Assembly (NCBI GenBank): GCA_013289335.1
Contig: JABDAD010000001.1
Span: 48,292 to 98,177, forward strand
Length of the DNA stretch: 49,886 bases
Source of the DNA: Alphaproteobacteria bacterium
GTDB lineage: Bacteria; Pseudomonadota; Alphaproteobacteria; Rickettsiales; Rickettsiaceae
Direction: 5' to 3'
Positions within the stretch are counted from its first letter, which is position 1; every line of letters starts with the position of its first letter. Of the stretch, positions 27,266-37,665 are shown one piece after another. The position numbers and the translations under genes were made by a program. The notes below the pieces were generated by a model that worked only from the letters and a program-made list of their open reading frames with translations, was not told the origin of the DNA and ran no database searches.

Positions 27266-28363
27266 TTAAATCTTAATTCTCTGATTAATATGCGCATTCA
27301 TAACAAACCCGAACCCAACTAGAATTGATCCAACCATTGTTCCTCCATATGATATCAATGGAAGTGGAATACCAACAACTGGCATAATTCCAGTCACCAT
27401 CCCAATATTTATGAATATATGGAAAAAGTAAATAGATGTTATTCCCACTACAAGAATTCTTGTAAACATACTCTTTGCATTTATTGCTATAGCTGTGGAT
27501 AAGTAAATTATCAGTCCATATATTAAAAGCAATATGAAACCACCTACAAAACCTAAATCTTCCGAAAGGCAGGCAAATATAAAATCAGTTTGATGCTCTG
27601 GAAGAAAACTCAAATGGCTCTGCGTTCCTTTTCCAAGTCCGTTGCCCCAAAAACCTCCAGATCCAATAGCGATTTTTGATTGTATAATGTTATAGCTTGA
27701 ACCAAGACGATCTTGATCAGGATCTAAAAATACTTCTATTCTTTTCTTTTGATATTCATGCATATTCATCCAAATAATAGGAAAAGATATGATAATACCT
27801 ATGAAAAGAGTAATAAACTTCCAGAATTTTACACCTGCAGCAAAGAATATCATAATTGATACTCCAAGTATAACAATTGCAGTACCTAAATCCGGCTGTT
27901 TTACTATGAGTATCATAGGTAAGATTACTGCTATTACAGCAGGAATTAAATGCCAAATTTTTGTTATATTTTCAGCTTTCATAGTATGAAAATATCGAGC
28001 TAAAAAAAGCACCATAGCTATTTTTGCAAGTTCAGACGGTTGTATTCTAAACCCGGCGAAACCGAGCCACCTTTTTGCTCCCATCGCAGTATGACCAAAA
28101 AAATGCACAGCTACTAAAAGGGCTAATACTATCAAATAAGATAAATATGAAAACCGGTAGATTAACTTTATATCAATCATTGCAACAACAAGCATTATAG
28201 GAAAAAAAATTAAAAAATTTAGCATTTGTTTAAATGCCCATGGCTCAAAATTATTAAAGCCCGCCGAATATAAAATCAAAATACCATATAAGCTGTTTAG
28301 GAAAATTAGCAAAAACAAGGCTATAGGGAGCTTTGTAAAAAAATTCGCTTGAAAATATTGCAT
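27266..28363 (-). CDS. rodA: RodA/MrdB SEDS glycosyltransferase
   Basis: 365 aa with about ten membrane segments and SEDS signatures (GAKRWLGFAGFRIQPSELAK, VKQPDLGTA, LPEHQTDFIF, VGIPLPLISYGGT). SEDS proteins polymerise peptidoglycan strands with a class B PBP in the cell-elongation complex. No PBP2 gene follows here. Its presence implies that the organism keeps at least a minimal cell wall. Confidence 0.95.
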   Translation of the reverse strand: MQYFQANFFTKLPIALFLLIFLNSLYGILILYSAGFNNFEPWAFKQMLNFLIFFPIMLVVAMIDIKLIYRFSYLSYLIVLALLVAVHFFGHTAMGAKRWLGFAGFRIQPSELAKIAMVLFLARYFHTMKAENITKIWHLIPAVIAVILPMILIVKQPDLGTAIVILGVSIMIFFAAGVKFWKFITLFIGIIISFPIIWMNMHEYQKKRIEVFLDPDQDRLGSSYNIIQSKIAIGSGGFWGNGLGKGTQSHLSFLPEHQTDFIFACLSEDLGFVGGFILLLIYGLIIYLSTAIAINAKSMFTRILVVGITSIYFFHIFINIGMVTGIMPVVGIPLPLISYGGTMVGSILVGFGFVMNAHINQRIKI

Positions 28364-28865
28364 TATTTTTTAGTTTTTCTCAATTTGTGTAATACTGGAA
28401 ATACTTATACATTAGACTCCTTTCAAAGCTGAATCCATAAGGAGGAATTTTTAGGAAAACGAGGATAAGCATCGTAATATACATTAGTCATTCACCCTGA
28501 GCTTTCATATATTGTTACTCCTTGTTTGCCTATTTATCTATAGGCTGTACGTGCTTCGTCCTCAAAGCTATTTGCATGATTTAATTTGGAAAATAGTATA
28601 TAATACACAAATTCAAACTAACCGACTATAGTCTTTTACTTTGAATTATGTGATGCGTCATTCGTCACTTACCTATTACTTATAGGCCTCGCTCCTCCTT
28701 TCTATCACCTAATTCAAATTATTTGACTATATAATCCTTGATGGACTAGCAAAGTTTTGATAACAAAATTACCGTTATAAATCTAGCTTAAAAAAAGAAG
28801 TCTATTTTTATTATTAAAAATTAGCTATGAGCAAAATTTATAGTCATTTAACTTGGCATTACTGT
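28364..28865. other. Intergenic region with repeats
   Basis: 500 bp without a gene. It holds a full copy of the dispersed repeat at 28627-28731 (listed separately) and, at about 28480-28590, a partial copy recognisable by CCTATTTATCTATAGGC and TACGTGCTTCGTCC. Confidence 0.6.
28627..28731. repeat. Dispersed palindromic repeat, short form
   Basis: About 105 bp bounded by TATAGTC...TTTGAATTA and its inverted counterpart TAATTCAAA...GACTATA, with the inner ACCTATTACTTATAGG hairpin and a GCTCCTCC segment. Same family as 42303-42395, 45488-45596 and 48231-48324. Confidence 0.7.
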
Positions 28866-29597
28866 TTATACCAGCAACATACCTCCATTAATATGCAAAG
28901 TTTGTCCTGTAATATAAGCAGCTTCCTTGCTTGCTAAATAAGCAACTCCATAAGCAATATCATCAGGTTTTCCTTGAGATTGCATAGGAATTTTACTTAG
29001 AACATATGATTTTTGTTCATCATTTAATTTATTTGTCATATTAGTTTCAATAAACCCAGGGGCAATACAATTCACTGTAATATTACGACTTGCTACCTCA
29101 ATTGCTAATGATTTACTCATTCCTATAAGGCCGGCCTTAGATGCGCAGTAATTTGTTTGTCCAGGGTTGCCAGAGATAGCTACTACCGAGGAAATATTTA
29201 TTATTCTTCCATATCTAGCTCTAATCATTTTTTTTACTGCTGATCTATTTAAAATAAAGCTAGACTTTAAGTTTACATCAATAACTTTATCAAAATCCTC
29301 ATTGCTCATTCTCATAGCTAAAGTATCTCTTGTTAAGCCAGCATTGCAAACAAGTATATCTAACGATGCAAGTTCATCAATTAATGTTTCAGTTGCAGAA
29401 AAATCGGTAAGATTACATTGTTTGATTTCTACGTTTGTTTTAAGCTCAGAAGCCAAATTTTGCAGTTTTTCGATATTTGTTCCAGAAATAATCACCTTGC
29501 ACCCTAGTTTATGTAGAAGCCTAGCGCAAGCTCCGCCAATTCCACCAGATGCGCCAGTTATTAGGGCTATCTGTCCAGAAAAGTCAAATATTCTCAT
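28866..29597 (-). CDS. fabG: 3-oxoacyl-ACP reductase FabG
   Basis: 243 aa from the ATG at 29597, which gives the normal family length (about 245) and has AGGGG 6 nt upstream; the frame extends to 29630 inside recA but that is not needed. SDR features: cofactor site [16 protein letters not shown], catalytic Ser in [10 protein letters not shown] and Tyr-Lys in TNYCASKAG, and the C-terminal [11 protein letters not shown]. It reduces 3-ketoacyl-ACP with NADPH in type II fatty acid synthesis. It overlaps the end of recA by 14 nt. Confidence 0.95.
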   Translation of the reverse strand: MRIFDFSGQIALITGASGGIGGACARLLHKLGCKVIISGTNIEKLQNLASELKTNVEIKQCNLTDFSATETLIDELASLDILVCNAGLTRDTLAMRMSNEDFDKVIDVNLKSSFILNRSAVKKMIRARYGRIINISSVVAISGNPGQTNYCASKAGLIGMSKSLAIEVASRNITVNCIAPGFIETNMTNKLNDEQKSYVLSKIPMQSQGKPDDIAYGVAYLASKEAAYITGQTLHINGGMLLV

Positions 29598-30639
29598 CTC
29601 CAACCCCTGATTGTTCTTCTTCTGTTGCAAAAATTTCTGTAGTTGTAGACGAAGATAATTCTCTAATTCTCATAGATAATTCATTAGATATCTCTGGATT
29701 TTCTTTTAGATAAACCTTAACATTCTCTCTTCCTTGGCCTATCCTAATATCATTATAAGAAAACCAAGAACCAGATTTTTCAATTATATCAAACTTAACT
29801 CCCATATCCACAATTTCGCCTTCTTTAGAAATACCAGAGCCATACATAATATCGAAATCTACAACTTTGAATGGAGGAGAAACTTTATTTTTTACCACTT
29901 TTACTCTCGTTTGATTTCCAATAACATCTTCTCTATCTTTAATAGAGCCAATCCTTCTTATGTCAATCCTAACAGAAGCATAAAATTTTAATGCATTCCC
30001 ACCAGTAGTAGTTTCTGGACTTCCGAACATTACTCCAATTTTCATTCTTATTTGATTAATAAAAATTATAATAGTGTTTGTTCTTGAAATAGAAGCTGTA
30101 AGCTTTCTAAGCGCCTGACTCATAAGTCTAGCCTGTAGACCCATATGTGAATCACCCATTTCGCCTTCAATCTCTGCTCTTGGAACGAGAGCCGCGACAC
30201 TGTCAACAACGACTAAATCTATGGCACCCGATCTTACTAAAGTATCAGCTATCTCTAAAGCTTGCTCTCCTGTATCTGGCTGAGAAATAATAAGCTCATC
30301 TATATTTACACCAAGTTTCTTTGCATATGCTGGATCTAAAGCATGCTCTGCATCTATGAACGCACAAGTCCCGCCTCTTTTTTGAGCCTCTGCTATGGCA
30401 TGGAGTGTTAAAGTAGTTTTTCCTGAACTTTCCGGACCAAATACCTCTATTATTCTGCCTTTTGGGAAGCCACCAATTCCTAAGGCTATATCCAAACCTA
30501 GCGAACCTGTTGAAAGGGCTTCAACATCCACAGCTTTTCTTTGACCTAGTTTCATTACAGAACCTTTCCCGTAACTTTTTTCTATCTGCGCCAAAGCTGC
30601 TTGAAGAGCCTTATCCTTATCTATATTCATATCTACCAT
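29584..30639 (-). CDS. recA: RecA recombinase
   Basis: 351 aa, normal length. Walker [30 protein letters not shown] around Walker B, loop 2 region [27 protein letters not shown], and [12 protein letters not shown] are all present. It catalyses homologous pairing and LexA-type cleavage stimulation. The gene starts 13 bp after the copper-chaperone gene stops and overlaps fabG at its end, so the three genes probably share a transcript. ATG at 30639 or 30630. Confidence 0.97.
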   Translation of the reverse strand: MVDMNIDKDKALQAALAQIEKSYGKGSVMKLGQRKAVDVEALSTGSLGLDIALGIGGFPKGRIIEVFGPESSGKTTLTLHAIAEAQKRGGTCAFIDAEHALDPAYAKKLGVNIDELIISQPDTGEQALEIADTLVRSGAIDLVVVDSVAALVPRAEIEGEMGDSHMGLQARLMSQALRKLTASISRTNTIIIFINQIRMKIGVMFGSPETTTGGNALKFYASVRIDIRRIGSIKDREDVIGNQTRVKVVKNKVSPPFKVVDFDIMYGSGISKEGEIVDMGVKFDIIEKSGSWFSYNDIRIGQGRENVKVYLKENPEISNELSMRIRELSSSTTTEIFATEEEQSGVGDENI

Positions 30640-30652
30640 TTATTTATTTATT

Positions 30653-31168
30653 TTATTCTACAGAGAATTTAACAATTATGTCAGGAATCTTTATAGAATT
30701 TCCTGTCGCTGGTGAAATTTTGAAATTAATCGTATAAGAATCTCCAACTTCAGGGTGTTTTTCAAGACTCATCAGCATCACATGGTTACTACCTGGCTTA
30801 AATTCTACAGTTTGACCAGCAGGAATTGTGATAGATTCTAATTTATACATCTTCATCACTCCTTTATCGTCAGGTTTATATCCATGAATCTCAGTTCTCT
30901 TGCATAGACCATTTTCTGCATTTGCTTCTACTAGTTTCACATCAGTATCCATTCCATTATGGATTGTAAAATAAGCAGCTGTATTTACCGAGGTAGAAGC
31001 TGGTTTTCTAATCCAAGGTTTTGTAATAGTAATTTTATCACTTGTTATTTCTTTATTTAACTCTGTCACTGCTGCTGGCAGAGCGTTCGCAGCTTTTATA
31101 TTATTTTGCTCTGCATTTGCTACAAAAGCAGAACATAGAGATATTAACATAGCAAGATTTTTCATCAT
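30653..31168 (-). CDS. PCu(A)C periplasmic copper chaperone
   Basis: About 171 aa from MMKNLAMLISLCSAFVANA, a clear signal peptide; the frame opens further upstream (31243), but those extra residues precede the signal peptide. The PCuAC domain is recognisable by ITKPWIRKP, AAYFTIHNG, TEIHGYKPDDKGVMKM and GSNHVMLM, the His/Met copper-binding pattern. Family role: delivers Cu(I) to the CuA site of cytochrome c oxidase. It lies 13 bp upstream of recA. Confidence 0.88.
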   Translation of the reverse strand: MMKNLAMLISLCSAFVANAEQNNIKAANALPAAVTELNKEITSDKITITKPWIRKPASTSVNTAAYFTIHNGMDTDVKLVEANAENGLCKRTEIHGYKPDDKGVMKMYKLESITIPAGQTVEFKPGSNHVMLMSLEKHPEVGDSYTINFKISPATGNSIKIPDIIVKFSVE

Positions 31169-31440
31169 TTTGATTACTTTTTGATTTTCGTACATTAAAC
31201 AATAGCTAGATAAATTTATTTTGCAATAGTCTAAATTAACCAAAAGAAATTTATTTTCTTAAGCTTGCAGAAACTTATAGAATAAAATAAATATTACTGA
31301 CAAATATTTACTAATTTGATATATTGTGTAATATATAATTAAAATCGAGAAAGCCTACGCATTATATATTAGCTATGGCTTAATATAAAATAATTTGAAC
31401 TTAAAACTTACAATATTTCCTTCCTTCATCCACTCACGGC

Positions 31441-31500
31441 TTATCCTACTTGAGCCATCTCCTAGCTCTAAATTCAAGATACAATCCTAAATCAGCGTTA
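31441..31500. repeat. IS-derived repeat, copy with CTAGCTCTAAATTCAAG core
   Basis: CCTACTTGAGCCATCTCCTAG, then CTCTAAATTCAAGATACAATCC, then TAAATCAGCGTTA. It matches 32620-32674 over about 45 bases and 6341-6382 over about 35. It supplies the stop codon of the short ORF starting at 31678. Confidence 0.6.
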
Positions 31501-31678
31501 ATAGAGTAGAATTAATTTCTATATTAGTTGGAATATCAAGAGTTTCTCCAACTAAATATTTAGCTTGTATATTAGGCGCATTTAAATGATTTATCGAGCC
31601 AACAATGGTAGTGCAATAATCATAGTCACCTGAACGTGGCTCGTCAAAAGGGTATGATAGAAAGAAAATAGTTTTCAT
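31487..31678 (-). CDS. Short unknown protein, probably truncated by a repeat
   Basis: 63 aa from the ATG at 31678 (an in-frame TTG at 31684 is not used). It begins MKTIFFLSYPFDEPRSGDYD and has no family I recognise. Its last codons and stop lie in the repeat at 31441-31500, which suggests the original gene was longer. It follows the ankyrin gene by about 15 bp, so it may have been its operon partner. Confidence 0.4.
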   Translation of the reverse strand: MKTIFFLSYPFDEPRSGDYDYCTTIVGSINHLNAPNIQAKYLVGETLDIPTNIEINSTLLTLI

Positions 31679-31693
31679 CCGCAAGATACTACA

Positions 31694-32491
31694 TCATCCT
31701 AGATATTCATCTAAAAGTAGCTCTTTGATTTCACCTATTGTGATTGCAAGATGGCCATCTTTCAAATGAAGATATACTCGATCCTCATCACTATAGCGCG
31801 AAATTATAGGAGTTGTATTTGGAAAGCCTTCCTTTAAAAAATCTATACTGCCAACTCCACCTCGATCTTTTAGTTCACTATCTGCACGATTATTTAACAG
31901 ACCAATTACGCATTCAGCATTACCATTACGGAGTGCTATATGTAGTGGTGTATAAGAATACTCAGTTCTAGCATCAATATCTGACCCTTTCTCTATAAGT
32001 AAATCCAACATTTGTCTTGTGCCAGAATTAGCACAATGATGAATTGGATACCACCCATCTCCATCTGTACTATGCACAATATCCGGATAAGATACTAAAA
32101 TATTTTTAGCAAATTCTATATCATCTTTTTCTATTGCATAAACTAATGCATCATATGAACAACCCCTAAGCAAAAACTGTGTATCCTGAGTTATTCTTTC
32201 TAGCATTATTGCGCCTATCGCAATAGATTGGTTTTCTGATGTTATTCTTGTACTACTCGGGCTAGCATTATATGCTTTAAAATCTGGTAGTACTTTCTCA
32301 AATGAAAGATGCAAAGTTGATACCTGATCCCAAAACTCTTTTATATTTTCAAAATCATTTAATTCTTTGTCTAAAATTGCATCGCACGCAGCTTTATCAT
32401 CAACCTTTGCTTGCATAAGAGCTACCTGCTTCTTAAGCTCTAATAAAGACGCCTGTAAGTTTGTAAAAGCATACTTATAGTCTTTTGGCAT
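31694..32491 (-). CDS. Ankyrin-repeat protein
   Basis: 265 aa. An N-terminal helical/coiled part (LQASLLELKKQVALMQAKVD) precedes about three ankyrin repeats at residues 110-215 (DALVYAIEKDDIEFAKNIL, WYPIHHCANSGTRQMLDLLI, YTPLHIALRNGNAECVIGLL) and a short C-terminal tail. No signal peptide. Ankyrin proteins of Rickettsiales are frequent T4SS effectors, but this one could equally be a housekeeping scaffold. No clear ribosome site precedes the ATG. Confidence 0.75.
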   Translation of the reverse strand: MPKDYKYAFTNLQASLLELKKQVALMQAKVDDKAACDAILDKELNDFENIKEFWDQVSTLHLSFEKVLPDFKAYNASPSSTRITSENQSIAIGAIMLERITQDTQFLLRGCSYDALVYAIEKDDIEFAKNILVSYPDIVHSTDGDGWYPIHHCANSGTRQMLDLLIEKGSDIDARTEYSYTPLHIALRNGNAECVIGLLNNRADSELKDRGGVGSIDFLKEGFPNTTPIISRYSDEDRVYLHLKDGHLAITIGEIKELLLDEYLG

Positions 32492-32619
32492 ATTTTTAGC
32501 TTTTGTTTATTATATTGTACCTACAGTTAAAAAAAAAGCAAGACAGCACTTCTTGCTTTAGCTAACTTTAGACCGATTTTCTCTCTCTTCTTATCCATTA
32601 AACAGTATCACTCCTAATT

Positions 32620-32674
32620 CTACTTGAGCCATCCCCTAGCTCTAAATTCAAGATACAATCCATTGTCCAGGTTA
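32620..32674. repeat. IS-derived repeat, third copy
   Basis: CTACTTGAGCCATCCCCTAG, then CTCTAAATTCAAGATACAATCC, then ATTGTCCAGGTTA. The terminal 17-mer 32658-32674 belongs to the same motif set as 6203, 6366, 8304 and 31484. The gap 32492-32764 holds nothing else. Confidence 0.65.
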
Positions 32675-32764
32675 GATTTAAGTAAGATATTGCCAAGTTT
32701 TATTTTTAAATTATCCCATAGCATAAGTTTTATAATTTGCTTATGGCATTGCTCCTATATTTTC

Positions 32765-33523
32765 TTATCTTGTCACGGTAGATACACTACTACTGTAGCT
32801 TGGTGCCATTCTCCGTAATCGTGGAGCTGGTGGAGGAGGTGAAATCTCATCTAATGAAACATGAGGTCTTATTGTGCCCGGAAGTGTTGAAGAGATAGAG
32901 CGTACGTTCTGTGTTAATACATTGTCTCTAGTTTCTAGTAAGCGTGCCTTTAATTCTTCAGGAATTTTAGGGTCATGTTGAATTGCGCGATTATAAAGAT
33001 TATAACATGCTTTTCTTTCAGGTGTAGCAGCATGATCGTATGTTTTAAGCATTAATTGCTGCATCTGATTGCATTTTTCCTCAGTAGTCATTTCTTCTGA
33101 GCGTGCAATACGAGTAATTAAGCTATGTAAATATACCGGTTGTTTAATTGCTGTTGTTAAATGATCAGATGACATTTCTGCTTTTATATCTGCTAAAGAA
33201 GTGCGTGACATTGCTGGGTGGTGTTCTGCAATTGTGTGTATTATTTTCTCCTCTACAACGTAATATCCATTATCTTTAAGAGCTGCAATATTTTGATATA
33301 AAGTCTCTGAGATCAAATGTTTTGTTTCTGGAGATAGATCATGCCTTTTTGTTGTTTCTAATAATGCAAGTACAACCCCTGTATTCATATCTACGCTATC
33401 AGAAACAGTTTCAATTCTAGAAAATTTATTAGCTTCAGCTTTGAGCTGTGCCTCGGTATAAGTACGAAATGTATTTTTAAACTCAGTTAATTGTTCATTC
33501 GTTTCAGGTGTTGCACGGCTCAT
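32765..33523 (-). CDS. Unknown helical protein with proline-rich tail
   Basis: 252 aa from the ATG at 33523, chosen because GAGG lies 6 nt upstream; the frame also has an ATG at 33535 that overlaps this ribosome site. Hydrophilic and helical through about residue 215, then a disordered tail (SLDEISPPPPAPRLRR, then SYSSSVSTVTR). No membrane segment and no known domain. A charged, helical body with a Pro/Ser-rich basic tail is common among T4SS substrates, which is a weak hint only. Confidence 0.65.
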   Translation of the reverse strand: MSRATPETNEQLTEFKNTFRTYTEAQLKAEANKFSRIETVSDSVDMNTGVVLALLETTKRHDLSPETKHLISETLYQNIAALKDNGYYVVEEKIIHTIAEHHPAMSRTSLADIKAEMSSDHLTTAIKQPVYLHSLITRIARSEEMTTEEKCNQMQQLMLKTYDHAATPERKACYNLYNRAIQHDPKIPEELKARLLETRDNVLTQNVRSISSTLPGTIRPHVSLDEISPPPPAPRLRRMAPSYSSSVSTVTR

Positions 33524-33938
33524 AATAATCCTCATTATTAAATTAATGTAATGATATTACTCTATGATACTTCCAAACTTAATCCAACTTTAACCGGTAT
33601 AATTTAATTATTAAAAACGAATAGATGTTTTGTTAGCTATGAAGTTGTATGGAGAAAATTCTCCTAATGCGCAGTATATATAATGTATTAGCATAGGAAT
33701 TACAAATTTATTATATAGCACAAAAGTCACATTTGGATTCTATGCAACGTACCTTTCAAATTTTAATTTATCTAATTTTTCTTTCTTACATATGGGGAAA
33801 CCTTTTTTGACAATAATCTTCTGATTTATATCTCTTGTTCCTCAACATATTTGTTGCTATCTCAGATCTTATTGATGCAGCATTACAGCTATGACCCCCT
33901 ATTAACATATAATATTACTTTCCTCATAAAGTCTTGAC

Positions 33939-34099
33939 TATAGTTAATTAATTTGGATATGCGGATAGGCGCAGTGAAGCGAATCCCTTTACTTCGTCAT
34001 TCCTGCGAAAGCAGGAATCTATTTTTTAGATGTATCTCGTATTAAATGCGTGATAACTGAGGAATAACAACGTTCCATGTTCAAATTAAATTTCTATAT
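33939..34099. repeat. Dispersed palindromic repeat, long form
   Basis: About 160 bp, from TATAGTTAATTAATTTGGA to TTCAAATTAAATTTCTATA, with an inner hairpin ATTCCTGCGAAAGCAGGAAT. It is nearly identical, in opposite orientation, to 43655-43812. The rest of 33540-34113 shows no gene. Confidence 0.8.
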
Positions 34100-34113
34100 A
34101 TTACGTGTTGATG

Positions 34114-35244
34114 CTACTTCCCAGTCCAAAGATTTTTCATTTTATTGAAAAGGCTTTCATTCTTATTTTCTTTTGATTTTTCAATTTCTTGCGCAAATTC
34201 CACGAGTAACTCTTTTTGTCTTGTAGAAAGATGTTTAGGTACTTCAACAAAAATATGAGCTATCATATCACCACGTTGTGTTGAACGAACTTTACTCATT
34301 CCCTTATCGCGTAATTTAAGTTTTTCTCCATTTTGAGTGCCTGCAGGAATTTTCAGTATTACTTTACTACCATCTATAGTAGGAACTTCTATTTCACCAC
34401 CAGAAGCTGCTACGGGGAATGATATTGGTACCATACAATGTACAGTAGTACCTTCTATCTTGAAGACATCATGATTTGTTATAGTAACAAATACATATAG
34501 ATCACCTGCTGGTCCGCCTCGTGTTCCGGCCTCTCCTTCACCTGTGAATCTTATTCTATTACCATTTTCAACACCTGCAGGTATATTAATATTTATTGTT
34601 TTTGTAGTTGTATGTCTTCCAGTGCCTGAGCATTTTGAACATGGGTCTTTAATTTGTTGACCAGTTCCTTGACAATTTGTACATGTTTGTTCAACTGCAA
34701 AAAAACCATGTTGCATTCTGACGACACCGTGGCCATGGCAGTTTGAGCAATTTGTAGAGCCACCGTCAGGGCTTTTGCTCCCTTTTCCGTTACAGCTATC
34801 GCACTTTAATGCAGCTGAAAATGAAATATTTTTTTCTACTCCTTTAAACGCTTCTTCAAGGGTAATAGTTATATTGTATTTTAAATCTGATCCTCTTATT
34901 TGAGTGCTGCGTCTTTGCCTTCTAGTACTCGCTCCCATTACGTCATTAAAAAAATCTCCAAAAATATCTGAAAAATCTGCTCCTTGACCAAAACCTGCGT
35001 TCATACCTGGATGACCTTGAGAATATGCATCATGGCCGAAGCGATCATACGCAGCTCGTTTTTGATCATCTTTTAGTACATCATAGGCTGCAGTAAGTTC
35101 TCTGAATTTTGCTTCGGCTTCGCTATTGCCCTTATTTTGATCAGGGTGATGCTTCATAGCGAGCTTTCTGTAAGCTTTTTTTATTTCATCAGCACTTGCT
35201 GTCCTGCTAACACCAAGTAATTCGTAAAAATCCTTTTTTGACAT
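34114..35244 (-). CDS. dnaJ: DnaJ co-chaperone
   Basis: 376 aa, normal type I length. J domain with HPD ([10 protein letters not shown]), Gly/Phe-rich region ([12 protein letters not shown]), four zinc CxxCxGxG repeats ([32 protein letters not shown]) and the C-terminal substrate domain. It stimulates DnaK ATPase and delivers unfolded clients. It lies downstream of dnaK on the same strand with a 298-bp gap filled by a dispersed repeat. Confidence 0.97.
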   Translation of the reverse strand: MSKKDFYELLGVSRTASADEIKKAYRKLAMKHHPDQNKGNSEAEAKFRELTAAYDVLKDDQKRAAYDRFGHDAYSQGHPGMNAGFGQGADFSDIFGDFFNDVMGASTRRQRRSTQIRGSDLKYNITITLEEAFKGVEKNISFSAALKCDSCNGKGSKSPDGGSTNCSNCHGHGVVRMQHGFFAVEQTCTNCQGTGQQIKDPCSKCSGTGRHTTTKTININIPAGVENGNRIRFTGEGEAGTRGGPAGDLYVFVTITNHDVFKIEGTTVHCMVPISFPVAASGGEIEVPTIDGSKVILKIPAGTQNGEKLKLRDKGMSKVRSTQRGDMIAHIFVEVPKHLSTRQKELLVEFAQEIEKSKENKNESLFNKMKNLWTGK

Positions 35245-35300
35245 ATAATTTTTAAATTAGTTTATTCAGAGCGTTACTACTTAAATTTGATAAAAACAAC

Positions 35301-35410
35301 TGTAGTCAATTTTACTTTGCAAACGGGACGTTGTTGTTTCTCTCGTCATTCCTCATAAAACGCGGGATCACATACAAAAATGGATCTCTGCTTCCAGGGA
35401 TGACGAGAGT
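35301..35410. repeat. Dispersed palindromic repeat between dnaK and dnaJ
   Basis: The left part (TGTAGTCAATTTTACTTTGC, GGGACGTTGTT, GCGGGATCA) matches the long-form repeat. CTCTCGTCAT (35340-35349) and ATGACGAGAG (35400-35409) form an exact 10-bp stem with a weaker extension. The hairpin could act as a processing site or attenuator inside the dnaK-dnaJ transcript. Confidence 0.6.
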
Positions 35411-35542
35411 ACTATGGTACTGTTAACGAAGTATTCTTTTGGGTTGTTTTGTCGTCAAAACTTGTTTTCAGTAACTTCGTTTTTCCTAAAAATATACCAA
35501 AAACTATTACTTTGTTAACAGTGTCATAGTAAATCTACTATA

Positions 35543-37441
35543 TTATTCTTTTTCAGTATCTGAGACATCCTTAAATTCAGCATCTTTCGTATCATTTGTA
35601 GTTTGAGTTTCAGGGTTTTTCTCTGCTTGAGCTTTTGAAGACTCATACATCATCTGACCAATCTTCATAGAAGCTTCAGTTAATGCCTCTATTTTTTTGT
35701 TGATTAATTCATCATCTTCATTTTCAAGAGCTTTTTTAAGATCAGTAATTGCTGAATCTATTTCGAGTTTAGAGGCTTGATCAAGCTTATCTCCGTATTC
35801 TTTTAAACTTTTCTCGGTTGAGTGTATTAAGGCATCAGCTTTATTTTTGATCTCTATAGATTCTTTCCTCTTTTTATCGTCCGCAGAATGAGTTTCGGCT
35901 TCTTTAATCATACTCTCTATTTCATCTTTACTTAAACCTCCAGATGCTTGAATTGTAACTTTCTGTTCTTTGCCAGAAGCTTTATCTTTTGCTGATACGC
36001 TTACTATGCCGTTAGCATCAATATCAAATGTTACCTCAATTTGTGGCATGCCTCTCGGAGCAGGTGGAATTCCTTCTAAATTAAATTGTCCAAGAAGTTT
36101 ATTATAAGCCGCCATTTCTCTTTCACCTTGGTACACTCTGATAGTAACAGCTGTTTGATTATCATCTGCTGTAGAGAAAACTTGACTCTTCTTTGTTGGG
36201 ATTGTCGTGTTTCTATCTATTAATTTTGTAAATACGCCACCAAGAGTCTCAAGACCAAGTGATAATGGCGTTACATCTAGCAATAAAATATCTTTTACGT
36301 CGCCTTGTAAGACACCACCCTGTATTGCAGCTCCAAGCGCAACAACTTCATCAGGATTCACTCCCTTATTAGGTTCTTTGCCAAAGAATTCTTTGACTTT
36401 TTCAATTACTTTAGGCATGCGTGTCATGCCACCAACAAGGACTACTTCTTCTATATCAGAAGCTTTCAGCCCAGCATCTTTTAGAGCTTTTTTGCATGGT
36501 TCTATTGTTTTTTCGATTAAATCATCAACCAATGCTTCAAGCTTAGACCTTGTCAAAATGATATTCAGGTGTTTAGGTCCAGAAGCGTCAGCCGTTATAT
36601 ATGGTAAGTTAACGTCAGTTTGTTGAGCAGAAGAAAGTTCTTTTTTTGCTTTCTCTGAAGCTTCTTTTAGTCTCTGAAGAGCCAGTGGGTCATCTTTGAG
36701 ATTAATACCATTTTGTTTTTTAAATTCGTCAATTAAGTAATCAAGAACTCTATTGTCAAAGTCTTCACCACCAAGGAATGTATCACCATTTGTTGATTTA
36801 ACTTCAAATACACCATCACCAATTTCCAGGATGGAAATATCAAAGGTACCACCACCAAGATCAAATACAGCTATTGTTTTATTGCCAGATTTATCAAATC
36901 CATATGCAAGAGCTGCTGCTGTTGGTTCATTAATAATACGAAGTACATCAAGTCCAGCTATTTTACCAGCATCTTTTGTTGCTTGTCTTTGAGCATCATT
37001 AAAATATGCTGGAACAGTTATTACAGCTTGTGTAACGGTTTCTCCAAGATAATTTTCTGCGGTTTCTTTCATTTTTTGCAAAATATATGCGCCCATTTGG
37101 CTTGGAGAATATTTTTGTCCATTAATCTCAATCCAAGCGTCACCGTTGCTACCTTCAACTATTTTATATGATACTAATTTTTGATCTTCTTTGACTGTGG
37201 GATCATTGAATCTTCTCCCTATAAGTCTTTTTGATGCATGCACTGTATTTTTATAATTTATAACCGCCTGCCTTTTTGCTGGGTCTCCGATTAGAATTTC
37301 ATCTCCAGTTGCGAACGCAACAATTGATGGTGTTATTCTCATGCCTTCGGCATTTACTATAACTTTTGGTTCTTTTCCTTCCATAACTGCGACGCATGAG
37401 TTAGTAGTACCTAAATCAATGCCAATAACTTTTGTAACCAT
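35543..37441 (-). CDS. dnaK: DnaK (Hsp70) chaperone
   Basis: 632 aa. Hsp70 signatures are intact: [53 protein letters not shown], linker [19 protein letters not shown] and the substrate-binding domain. It folds and protects proteins with DnaJ and GrpE. A GGGAT sequence 7 nt before the ATG serves as ribosome site. A possible promoter (TTGTAA and TATATC about 15 nt apart, near 37478-37504) is too weak to list separately. Confidence 0.98.
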   Translation of the reverse strand: MVTKVIGIDLGTTNSCVAVMEGKEPKVIVNAEGMRITPSIVAFATGDEILIGDPAKRQAVINYKNTVHASKRLIGRRFNDPTVKEDQKLVSYKIVEGSNGDAWIEINGQKYSPSQMGAYILQKMKETAENYLGETVTQAVITVPAYFNDAQRQATKDAGKIAGLDVLRIINEPTAAALAYGFDKSGNKTIAVFDLGGGTFDISILEIGDGVFEVKSTNGDTFLGGEDFDNRVLDYLIDEFKKQNGINLKDDPLALQRLKEASEKAKKELSSAQQTDVNLPYITADASGPKHLNIILTRSKLEALVDDLIEKTIEPCKKALKDAGLKASDIEEVVLVGGMTRMPKVIEKVKEFFGKEPNKGVNPDEVVALGAAIQGGVLQGDVKDILLLDVTPLSLGLETLGGVFTKLIDRNTTIPTKKSQVFSTADDNQTAVTIRVYQGEREMAAYNKLLGQFNLEGIPPAPRGMPQIEVTFDIDANGIVSVSAKDKASGKEQKVTIQASGGLSKDEIESMIKEAETHSADDKKRKESIEIKNKADALIHSTEKSLKEYGDKLDQASKLEIDSAITDLKKALENEDDELINKKIEALTEASMKIGQMMYESSKAQAEKNPETQTTNDTKDAEFKDVSDTEKE

Positions 37442-37559
37442 AAGTACGATCCCTATTTTACTTAATATTTATAAAGAGATATAGTATCTAAGTGATTTTT
37501 TACAAGATGGTGTGGTAAATTTTTTTGATCTTATTTTTCTTCTATACTCAAATCATAGT

Positions 37560-37655
37560 TATAGTTAATTAACTTGAACTTAGTAACATCGTTGTTCCTC
37601 GCTTACCTATTGTTGTGGGTATAGCTCGTCACGTCTAGTATATATTTCGTAGTAG
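37560..37655. repeat. Dispersed palindromic repeat, short form, right end degraded
   Basis: It starts with TATAGTTAATTAACTTGAA and continues with ATCGTTGTTCCTCGCTTACC, TATTGTTG and GCTCGTCACGTCTAGTATA. The right inverted end is not clear. It fills the gap between clpX and dnaK. Confidence 0.65.
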
Positions 37656-37665
37656 CAAAATTATT

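Noticed and set aside
29167-29610. 147-codon plus-strand frame opposite fabG
   Set aside because: Antisense shadow of a clear FabG gene.
37478-37504. Heat-shock (sigma-32) promoter before dnaK
   Set aside because: Only TTGTAA and TATATC with a short spacer; no CCCCAT-like -10, so it is not claimed.
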